Source: Hemibagrus wyckioides (taxonomy: Eukaryota > Chordata > Actinopteri > Siluriformes > Bagridae). Taken from it: a stretch of 64,000 nucleotides of DNA. The DNA lies in NCBI RefSeq assembly GCF_019097595.1, contig NC_080723.1, positions 10,595,011 through 10,659,010 of the forward strand. Reading direction: 5' to 3'. The translations under genes were made by a program, and so were the position numbers. Below the pieces are notes generated by a model. It searched no databases. It was given only the letters and a program-made list of their open reading frames with translations, and had not been told where the DNA came from. Positions 24,856-35,100 of the stretch are shown one piece after another; within the stretch, counting starts at the first letter, position 1, and each line of letters opens with the position of its first letter.

Positions 24856-25885
24856 TACATGCAGGTTCGTCCCTCCGTCCCTTCATCCCTTCGTCTCTCA
24901 GTAACGTGTACTGGGATCAACATTTAATTCAGTCAGATATATTAACAACAAAAAGTGTATGGATCGAAAAAATCGATTCTGGAGAATACTCTACTCTGAA
25001 GGACCCTGAACACAAAAAAACCCAGGATGTCTACAGCTGAGGTCCCATGGGCTAATGGTACAGTCTCCACTATTCAAAGCCACACCTGTGACGAGCCAAT
25101 CATGTGCAGGTTGAAATTTTTCTAGCTGCTCCGTTGGTTGTGTTTGGGGGGGGTAAATCATTATGCATGTTGAAGTATAGTATATGGCATGAAATGTAGA
25201 ATGCGAAGTTGTCAGGTTTGTTTGTTTTTATTCCCCCTCCTTGTGTTTCCTCCATTTGGTCAGCATTCTTGCTTCTGTGAAGATCTTGTATGATGTTACT
25301 CGCAAGGTAGAGGTCTACATCTTGTTACTATCAAGTCTCCTTTGTTGTTTTGTGTGTTAAACTAATTCCACATGCACTGGGTTAAATATATATATTTTTT
25401 CCTATTCTTTATGATTGTGACTGTAAAATTGTCCATGATGGACTAATCCTTCCGAGACGCTTCTCCTCAAGACCTCAAATCCATCGTCCCTGCTCTGGTA
25501 TCTGTGCTTGTTAGAGTATATTTGAACAAAAAAAAAGTACAAGTATTTTTGTACATTTGTGTAATAATGAATATTTATGCATTTTTGTGAAATTAAATGA
25601 GTATATCTGTATAAGATGTTAAGTCTACCCTTGTTATTTTGATCTTTTTGTCTCAATCTTGTTTTGAAGTAGATAAGTGCAATTTTTTTTTCCGTGTGTG
25701 TAATACTGACCTACCCAGACTTGGCAGTACTAAATTTAATGAATGAAATGGTCTGCTAACATGAGATGTTTAAAAGTTATAATAATAAAAAAAAAAAAAA
25801 ACAAACAAAAAAAAAACAAAACAGTGGAAATAGGTTTTCCAGAATGTGAAACTGGATAATAAACAGTTTGATCTGAATCATCTTT
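24856..25885 (+). other. rbpms2: Putative rbpms2 3' UTR exon
   Basis: Begins after a CT microsatellite and the acceptor GCCGCTCAG, 110 bp after the donor at 24746, and runs to the AATAAA at 25858. It holds T-rich and A-rich tracts and no conserved frame. The exact start and end are inferred. If the 24746 donor is not used, the whole 24736-25885 stretch would be contiguous 3' UTR. Confidence 0.5.
25858..25863 (+). terminator. Candidate polyadenylation signal of rbpms2
   Basis: AATAAA about 1.1 kb past the stop codon, followed by T-rich sequence. An ATTAAA near 25591 is an alternative. Confidence 0.5.
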
Positions 25886-26617
25886 CTGGATTTCTTTATG
25901 ATGTAGAAAATGACACTGTTTTCCTCTTAAGGTCAAACACTGAGCTCTGAGCCAGAAATACATACAGTGAAAAAATGTTCTTGTTCATTTTCCATTTTAG
26001 GTCACTCTGCTCACTCGTATAATTCAGGATCATTCGAGAGACTTTTTCTGACATCTCCCCTGACTTCCTTTTTGGGCATTGTTCTTAGCTCATTTTAAGC
26101 TTCACCTTCATTTATGCTTCTTGAAGTCTTAAGTAAAGCTTATCTTCAAGTAAACTTAAGCTGCTATTTTTCTGCATACAGATTCCACAAAGACTGAGTC
26201 AGGAAGACACTTTATACAACTCTTTACACAGTATTTGTACAAATGGGTCAAATACACTGAGCACGAAGGATCTATTTTTACGCTCTGTTTGTAGGAATGC
26301 TCCAGGATTGATTGCAGGACAATGAAAGCTGAGAGGAAGTATCTCAGAAAAGCTGGGCTGAAAAATGCTGGAGCATTCGCTCAAATGTGTTCGACACAGG
26401 AACTGTACATGCACTATATCACTAATGTTAGAAGTGCCTGAAACTGAAAGCTACTGAAAATGTGTGTGTCTCGAAGGTGTAAGTATGCTAACATACTGTT
26501 ACTGTAAGAAATGTGTTCCCTGTTCTTTTGACTTTTTCAGGAATTTCCTGATGTTGGAAAATGATCCCTGAGAGAGAGAGAGAATGAGTATGAGTAGGTA
26601 ACAAAAAAAAAGAGACA

Positions 26618-26782
26618 CCCTTATCCAGAGCGGCTTACGTTTATCTCCTTTTTATACATCGAGCAGTTGAGGGTTAAGAGCCTTGCTCAAGGGCCCAGCA
26701 GTGGCAGACTGGTGGACCTGGGATTCAAACTCAAACTTCTGACCAGCAGTCCAACACCTTAACCAACATCCCCTTAATAGGG
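26618..26782 (-). repeat. tRNA-derived SINE-like copy (family A)
   Basis: On the minus strand it has an A-box-like TGGTTAAGG, a B-box-like GAGTTTGAATCCC, CTGGGCCCTTGAGC and the tail GCTCTGGATAAGGGTGT. The same ordered words recur at 31195-31425, 47560-47715 and 58425-58597. Confidence 0.7.
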
Positions 26783-28174
26783 TTAATAGATACTACTTAT
26801 TTATTGAAGAAGCTGTGAGTGTTATGGCTCACTTTACTGTCTTGATTCAGTCTGTTTAAAGGTATCATCTGTAATGTTTAAAGTCTTTCTAGCTTTATAA
26901 TACTGATTTCATTCCAAATATATGCACCATAGACCTGTGAACAAGCCATCCCAGTAGTTGTTTTTACATTTTTCCAGCCCTGTAAGTATCACCATGTACG
27001 TATACTGTATATCTCAGCCTGTATATCTCTATATCCCTGTAAAGATGATAAATAAACTGAACTTGACTCTTGAGGTCAGCCATACTGATATTCATCCAGC
27101 TTGAACCATGCACAAAATGGAGATGGAAATGTTAGGTTATGTGACACATTTATGTTAATAATTTACAAAATCTAATTGTACCACTACAGCAGAGGAGCAC
27201 TGATGATTTCAGTAACATGGGCTAGCTCATTTTTCTACTAGGATGACTGCTTATATTAGTGACTGGTCACTAGCTAGCTCATTTATTGTAGTGACCTAAC
27301 AGTTTAGCTCTTCAGCCAGACAAAAGATGTCCTGTTACAGAACCGTTTGTGTGTGTGTGTGTATGTGTGTGTGTGAAGCAGCTGGTTGATTAAGGATGTA
27401 GGAGGTTCTCTCTGCTCACTGTCAGAACAAATTAATTTAAAATCTCAACTGTTCTCATTAACACCCCCAGCACACATACACAGTTTTCGTGTAGTTTCTT
27501 TGTGTCAGGTCACGGTAATATCTGATGTAACCAATTATTACAATATTTGTCCAATAATGACAAACATTTTTAAAAGGAATGCCAAACCTCTTTATTACAA
27601 TATGGCTAAAAGTTCATGAGGGGCAATGGTGCTGTGGGTCATTTTCTATTTGTTTATAACTCATGTCTGACGAAATATATGGGAAAAGAAATTGAACAAA
27701 GGAGAAAATGTAAGAAATATTCTATAGCTCTATAGTATAACATGTCTAATCTGATATATTGTAGATGTGCTCATATGTTACAAGGACCAAGTTTCATCAA
27801 ATTTCATCAAATTTAAAGAAGTCAACTTAAGTCAAGTTAACTTAAATTAAAATCTGTTATTAGCAGACATAGTAGCTCTCTGTATGTTCATATTAGAGAA
27901 TTTTCACATCATATAACAGTATTAGAAAATATCTCATCTGAATCTCCATCAGATCACAGTCTAATTTTTCCAACACAGATCCATTTCAAGTGGAGGTTTG
28001 CGCAGCACATTTTATTTTTAATACTATCTTATTGGGTACAAAAATGATATAAAAGACGTTTTTTAAACCACAGTGAACAGAAACATGATAAAGAGTCGCA
28101 TACATGCTTTGAATTTGAAGAACACTAGCATTTAATTTATGAAAGCGCGCCTCCGGCTCAATTAGTCAAGAAAT

Positions 28175-28192
28175 ATCGCCATCTAGCGGCGA
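28175..28192 (-). promoter_or_regulatory. CTCF-like motif 1
   Basis: The minus strand reads GCCGCTAGATGGCGATA. The core fits the CTCF consensus CCASYAGRKGGCR with one deviation (G for A at position 3). Confidence 0.45.
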
Positions 28193-28866
28193 CAGCTTGT
28201 AGGTTTCCTTTTTGTCAGTATGTGTAACTAGTGAGACTTTTGCAGCATTAATTAGAAATGAATTATTATTTAATTATCAACTATTTCCTGGACATGAAAT
28301 GATGTTTTTAAAACTATATAATAGCAATGTAGTAGATTAATATGTGAGTGAGGGTTATTGTATTGTTGACAATACAATGGACTCGTCAAGCTGAACTCAG
28401 CTGTATGCAAAGTAGAAGTAGCAGCTGCATAAAGCTGACCAATCAGAACACGGGAGCGAAGGTGCTGCAGTCCGACTGGGAATAACGGCCCGCATACATA
28501 GTTCAGTTTGCTATAAGTTCCTGGTGCGTTCCTCCCATTAAAATGATTCGAGTTTCTATACAGCAAAATGTCGGTTCTCTGTAATGTATTATGTGTACAA
28601 CTTTAAAAACACAAATGAAAGGAGAACGTTTAGCCTATAACTCTTGATGAGATGCAAGATGAGCGAGCAGCGTGCAGAAGCGCATGCAAAAGGAAGTTAA
28701 GTTAAAAGATCCAAATAAAAAGCATCTGTTGTCTTTTTTAATTCACCAATCTGTGTAGCAGGAACAAAATAATATAGTATATATTCTAGACTTTCCTGAT
28801 GAAAACAGTAAAGATCATCTCTCCTTTGTGATTATTAGGAAATCGCTTCACTCTGTTTCTCTGTAC

Positions 28867-28885
28867 TGGCGACATCTAGCGGCCA
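28867..28885 (-). promoter_or_regulatory. CTCF-like motif 2
   Basis: The minus strand reads TGGCCGCTAGATGTCGCCA, in the same orientation as motif 1 and about 690 bp away. It deviates at one of the usually fixed G positions, so it is the weaker match. Confidence 0.4.
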
Positions 28886-28994
28886 ACTGCTGAACTGCTA
28901 CACGGGTCTTTGTTTGGCGGTCCAATAAGCAATTGTTTACATTTGTGGTCCAAATATCTCCAAAGTTCACTAGTGTTTTTGTCTCTTAAGATAT

Positions 28995-29000
28995 GTTGTT

Positions 29001-29031
<31 letters not shown>
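28995..29031. repeat. (TTG)n microsatellite
   Basis: Trinucleotide run of about 12 units followed by a T-rich tract. Confidence 0.95.
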
Positions 29032-29033
<2 letters not shown>

Positions 29034-29134
29034 TTTTGTTTTGTTTTTTTACATATCTAAATGTCTCTTTTGTTTCTATTTCTACATTGCAGATATACTT
29101 CGATCGTTTGTGTTATACCACCTTTATATATATA

Positions 29135-29177
29135 GTGAGTTAATTATCTGACATAAATAGTCAGATAATTAACTCAC
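29135..29177. repeat. Perfect 18-bp inverted repeat with 7-base loop
   Basis: GTGAGTTAATTATCTGAC at 29135-29152 is exactly complementary to 29160-29177, with loop ATAAATA, followed by a T run. It does not resemble a tRNA or other RNA gene that I know. Confidence 0.9.
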
Positions 29178-29293
29178 CTTTTTTCCCTAAAGTTGAGTTG
29201 AGTATGATAGAGGGTAAAATACTCAAATGTGAAGGGCAGAATAGGTAACTCTGAGGTATTACTGTGTAAGGGTTTTGTCGTAATTGTTCGTTC

Positions 29294-29296
29294 ATT

Positions 29297-29357
<61 letters not shown>

Positions 29358-29370
29358 ATTCATTCATTCA

Positions 29371-29437
<67 letters not shown>

Positions 29438-29471
29438 TTATTTATTTATTTATGTATGTATGTATGTATGT
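29294..29471. repeat. Compound microsatellite (TTTC)n-(ATTC)n-(AT)n-(TTTA)n-(TGTA)n
   Basis: Five adjacent short-unit arrays over 178 bp, including about 58 bp of pure AT, some 355 bp upstream of the ap3b2 start codon. Confidence 0.95.
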
Positions 29472-29629
29472 TAGCACTATGTAGTCTTGTGTATATTTGG
29501 AACCCCGGGCTGTGTGCTGATTTTAAACAGACGCTACAGAGGTGAAAAGTCGCTTCATTTCATTGAGAAGTTGGTTTATTTTTTTGTTAAGGGGACACAG
29601 AGGGGCAGTGGGGGGGGCAGGGGATGATC

Positions 29630-29639
29630 GTCACGTGAC
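29630..29639. promoter_or_regulatory. CLEAR-type palindromic E-box GTCACGTGAC
   Basis: A perfect copy of the ten-base consensus bound by TFEB, TFE3 and MITF, 187 bp upstream of the ap3b2 ATG. AP-3 delivers cargo to lysosomes and related organelles, so the site makes functional sense. Its use is inferred. Confidence 0.5.
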
Positions 29640-29744
29640 CTGTGTGTGAGTGCGCGCGCGTGTGTGTTTGTGTGTGTTGATGCCGCTGAATCTCTTGTGT
29701 GTGTATCTATCTGTGCCTGCTTAAACCGCTGAATTTCTGTATCT

Positions 29745-29750
29745 GTGTGC

Positions 29751-29790
<40 letters not shown>
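29745..29790. repeat. (GT)n-(GA)n microsatellite in ap3b2 5' leader
   Basis: A GT run turns into a GA run that ends 35 bases before the ap3b2 start codon, so it probably lies in the 5' UTR or core promoter. Confidence 0.9.
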
Positions 29791-29792
<2 letters not shown>

Positions 29793-29825
29793 GCATGCGA
29801 GAGCTTCCCTGCAGAAAGCGCAGTG

Positions 29826-29938
29826 ATGTCCACCAGCTCAGCCTTTAACGATGAAAAAGGAGGCTCGTCTACCGTGGCAGAGCCCGAGTATGGCCACGAC
29901 CCGGCCAGCGGCGGGATCTTCTCCTCCGACTACAAGAG
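29826..29938 (+). CDS. ap3b2: ap3b2 coding exon 1
   Basis: Thirty-seven codons plus [32 protein letters not shown]. The ATG has G at -3. Donor AG|GTGAGG, phase 2. Confidence 0.95.
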
Positions 29939-30313
29939 GTGAGGGAGTCGTTTTCATGCTCGGCTTTTTTATTGTTATTATTTCTCATTTGAATGATCCT
30001 GGAGGGGGTTGTGGAGCAGGAGGAGGAGGAGGCGCGAGATGATGGCGACTTCCTGCTGCCAGATTGACGAGCTAATACCGTGTTTACTGTGTTCAGTGAT
30101 CTGAAAAACAAACGCACGGGATACAGAATATGACCTTTGCTAAACCATTAAAAGGCTTTTGTTGTGAGTTGGTGTTTCCGGTACGGGCCTGTTGTCACGG
30201 ATACAACGAGGCCTAATCGCTCCTGGGATTAGCATCTCCGTGATTTCACCTTAACGCAAGTACACGTCTGTTGTGTTCAGACCATCAGACCAGAGTTAAG
30301 TTAAATCCCTTCT

Positions 30314-30347
<34 letters not shown>

Positions 30348-32070
30348 TGATGTAGCTGATGTTGAGCAGTGTTTCAGGACTGCAGGGTGGACAGCTCTCA
30401 AAGTCGAGCCCGGGCCGCGTCCCAATCCCACACAGATCATACTACACACTATTCTCACAACACACCATGTCGCCATTTCATTCAGTTACTGCTTCATTCA
30501 GTTAGTGCTACTCCAGTCAGTCACGCTGTTTTGATATTAAAATGTTGGACTGCAGTATACCTTTGAGCTATGCTGCTGTCCTGCTATGGTATAAACATCC
30601 TGCTGCTTTCAAAGTTTCAAAAATCGCTGTGTAAATAGCCAGGAGCTTTATCATTCCAGTCCTACACTGTTGCTGGTGATTTTTCTGCTTAAGAGACAGC
30701 TTTGCAGGTTGTTTTAGGTTTGCATTGGTCTTCCATCATACAGGGCTGAAGCTTCTGTAATTTAGGTGCTTTTTTCTGACAAAGTGTCCGTGTGTGGGTT
30801 TAAACACACAGAGGAATGACAGCCAGTCATCTTCCTGTAATTACAAATGGGTATTTTTTATGTACATTTGGTGATGAAACATTAATCCAGTAAAGGAAAC
30901 CAGTGGGTCAACATTGTCTTCTTTTTATCAATGGTTATTAGAATATAATAATAATAAGAAGAAGAAGGAGAAGAAGAAAAAGAAGAAAAAGCAGCAGCAG
31001 AAGGAAAGAAGAAGTTTATTTATATAGTGCCTTCCTTATACCCAAGGCCACTGAACAGCAAAAAAACCCAGAATGCACACAAATATCATTTGGGGACAAA
31101 AAAAAGAGATGCTAAAATATCTGTTCCATACACTGACCAGTCTGAATTTTTGGGACAGCCAGGAGACCACACGTTTTTCTAAACTCTGATTCATTTACTG
31201 CATTTGGCAGACACCCATATCTATTTAGATGATATAGATATAGATATATCTATGAGATTTAGATGATATAGATATAGATATATCTAAATGATATAGATCA
31301 TTTATTTCATTTATACAACTGAGCAATTTAGAGTTGAGACCTTGTTCTGGGGCTCAGCAAGGCAGCTTGGTGGTGTTGAGATTCAAACTCACAACCTTGC
31401 ACTGCACTACCACGTCCCCATGATAGGGGTAGGATTGTTACTTTTCATTTATTTTATTTATTTAATTTCATTCATTTCATTTCATATTTACTCAAAAAAT
31501 TAAGTCAAATAAATATAAGGAATGTCAAAAGATATCATCAGTTTTGCAAATACTGAATGCCCTTGCATTTAAGGTCAATTAAGTGGCTTCAGGATAATTG
31601 TCTGTAGTCGTATCAGAGTGTGTTGGATCTGATTTCTGCTCTGTTAAGACATCAGGTCTTTATCTGATTAAAGAAAGTCTCAGCAAATTCACTCCTATTT
31701 TGAAACTAGGATGTATTTATATTTATATATAATCAAGTGGTGATGGTAGTGTGGGATGATTCATAATAATTTCATTGTATAGATAAATTTTAGACAATAG
31801 AGTAATTAAAGACAATAATTTCATTGTATCGATAGTTAATATACATAATATAGATGGGGACTATTTGACAATGTGTTGGTAAACTGGCCTCAGAGACGCC
31901 AAATAAACTATATTTTATGTTATTTTATTCACATTTAGCAGTGATAGTTCCTCCCTTTGCCAGGAGAGAGCACTAAACATCAAGCTTATGGTGCCTATAG
32001 TGGTGTTTTAGATGTGCAGAGATCTGGCCTGAAGAGCTCAGTTCAATATATACAGCTAAATCCTCAATAC

Positions 32071-32153
<83 letters not shown>

Positions 32154-35100
32154 GTATGTCTAAAAATACTTGTGGGTCAAACATCATCTATTCATCCCAC
32201 TTGGACTTCAGAAGGCAGTAGGTTGAGGATGGTGATCAGTATATTCACATGATGGGATTAGCATTTTTTCACTGAGATTTATTTTCCCCTTACTGGGGTG
32301 TTTTTGCCTCTTTTATCTTAAGGGTCACAGCCCTGATAATCTCAAGATGCCCTATAATCAGGATCTTGAGTTTAATGTGCCACATTCTCTCAAGTTCCTC
32401 TTTCAGGTCCTGATATTTTACCTGATTTTCCAGTGGAAGTTACTGTCACTTGGAATTGGAACGTTATTACCTCTGCTTTTAATGCCTCCTCCACTGAGTG
32501 CTGGGGTAATATGTTTCCAGGTTGTCTGTTTATCTGTCTGTCTATCTAACTGTCTATCCTTCCACCCATCCTTCCACCCGTCCTTCCACCCATCCATTCA
32601 CCCATCCATCCGTCTATCCATTCAGGATTCTTGTTAGAGCAGTTTCTCAAAAATGTGTGTTTGAATATTGATATTTCTGGTGGTGGTGAAAGCATCCACA
32701 TCAACACTGTTGGCATCAGGTTTGACTTGCTTCTGCTTTGCATCTAACACATATTCTAAATTTTTAATATCAGATGGCATCTCATGACCAACTGGCATAT
32801 GGATATGAGTTGAGAGGACCTCTCATGCTCTCCACCACTGAGCTTGCGAAGTTAGCTGGAGTGCATTAACACACATGGGGCTGGAATTGGGTTTCCAGCC
32901 CCTTTGTGGAAACAGAGTGTATCAGCCAACTAAAACCGAGGGCTGAAACTATCGAAAGAAATGTTCTGACACACTGTCAGGGGTTGGTCTGTTGTGTTTG
33001 GACATTGTGTCTGTCAAATACATCAGTGACACCTTCTGCTTTGCATGAAATCTCTAAAAGCTTTTCAAGGTTGAGGACAGTGACCCAGTAGTTCAGGAGA
33101 CACTCCTGAATTCAAATGCCTCTAGATCATGGTCCTTGTATGTTCTTAAGTGAAACAGTTACACAAATGGTATATATCATCTTGATCCTCAAGATTACTG
33201 CCTGGTTTCTAGATTACTGACCTTCCAGCAGGGAATCCTGGAAGTCCCTGTCTACAGTGAAGGTGTATGTAAACTTGTCAGAACCTTTCTGAAGGTAACA
33301 TGGTGCCGAGTGTGGGATCTTACCCTGATACTGGAGTCCCTTTAGACCAAAGGGACTAGATGACCTGGATGACTAGTGGAGTGCCTTTGTGGTTGAATGC
33401 AGGGATTCAGGCCAAATTCACATCACCTATTATTGATAACCAACTGATAGATGTAGATAGCATTCCATTAGGGTGAACCTGCTGTGTATTTCCTGTTATG
33501 CCCAGTATGCACCCTTTGGTACTATTCAATCACAGATTGACCTTCCTCAGAGTGAAGGCACGAGAAGCCTAACCCTTACCATGATATGCTGCACTATGTT
33601 GCTCCAGGAGGTGCTCATCTCTGAACAGCTCTCCTAATGTGAATCAGTGCCTAATCCATTGGGTGAAATATTAGGCTAGAACTCCAGATAAGATCTGGTT
33701 GACACTTAGTGAAAAGGTTCCAGGGAAACTATGGCTGCATGACAGCACTATTTATCCTGTGTATGTTATTAGCATTCTACAGGATCTTGGTGGCTCTTTG
33801 TCCAGCCCTTTTGCCTTCCTTATAAATATTTCTGTATCTAACTACACCAGCCTCAGAGGAATTGGTGTAAAAATATATATAAAGGTTCTTAACAGAAAAT
33901 CAGATAAATATTATAGACAGATGTGCTGCTTTACTTTAGTTAGAGTTTGTTAGCTATCATACCTGCTCAAGACCAAGTGAAATCATCACGAACATTAGCA
34001 ACTACAGCGTGAATTTGAAATCTTTACAGTAATCACTTCAACCTGTAGAACAAGTAAACAGATTTAGCGAAGGAGAAGACAGGGTTTTTTCTTAGCAGTA
34101 CAAAACTCATAAAATAGTTTGTTTAAATCATTTCATTAGTTTAGTCACTGGACAAGTGAAAGCCCCATAGTGTTTTTCCAGTCCCTGGTTAACTAGGTTA
34201 AGCTTCAACTAGTTGTGTTCAGCAGTTGAAGGTGGTACAGCATATCAGGCAGCAGGATTCAGAAACAGTTAAACCTACTGGAGATCTGATTATGTTTTTC
34301 ATGTCCCAAATGAAAGATTTCCTCTTGTGAAAAAGGCAAGCAAGTTTTTTTAAACCTTTCTTTAGTTATTGTACCAGAGAATTGAAACTCTTTTGACCAA
34401 CATATCAGCATATTAACTGGCTGGCAACTATAAATGACAAACTGATGACAAAGCCAGGACACATGTGACACGTGCTTGTTCCTCACACCCGGGATAACGA
34501 TTTGTCCACCACTGTATAGCTAAATGTTTGACTTTGTTTGCTTTCTAATCAGTGGTGTATTTTAATTATACTAGAAAATGGTTCTCGAGGAACTGTGAAT
34601 CTCACCTTGTGTATTTAGCTGTTTGTGGCAATACATTCAGTATGAATGCACATTTATACATTTACTTTGTGTTCTTCCAGGACAGTCATGTGTGAAAGCA
34701 GGAGAATTATTTAATTAGTTTCTGTTGTTTGGAGGTCAGTTTTTCCTTTGACTAGAGATGTTCATCTGCTGGTTAATTGGGGTTTTTTATTGGCACCCCA
34801 TTGCTGTGTTTACATCTATTTCTGTGTGTGTGTGTGTTTGTGTGTGTTTGCCTGCGTGCATGTGTGTGTGTGCGTGCGTGTGTGTGTGTGTGTGTGAAGA
34901 GAGATGGCTGTTTTACTGGTTCTAAAGCAAACATGGAGAAGGAGAAATCCTCCGATGCTGTTGCCTTAGCAACACACCCTTTTAAGCCTGGCTGGACGAA
35001 CTGCACTGTATTTCCATCTGCAATCAACAAATGAGATTCATATTCCTCGGCTGATTAAAACAGGACTCTGTGCTGGTCCTTGCTGGCTGGATAACTCGCA

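Larger units (their letters stand above)
25886..29480. other. Intergenic spacer between rbpms2 and ap3b2
   Basis: No coding exon is seen. It holds a SINE-like copy, two CTCF-like motifs, a perfect hairpin and compound microsatellites, listed separately. Both flanking genes point right, so this spacer should contain upstream control DNA for ap3b2. Confidence 0.7.

Noticed and set aside
29284..29484. Phe/Ser and Tyr/Ile repeat proteins
   Set aside because: Direct translations of the TTTC and AT microsatellites.
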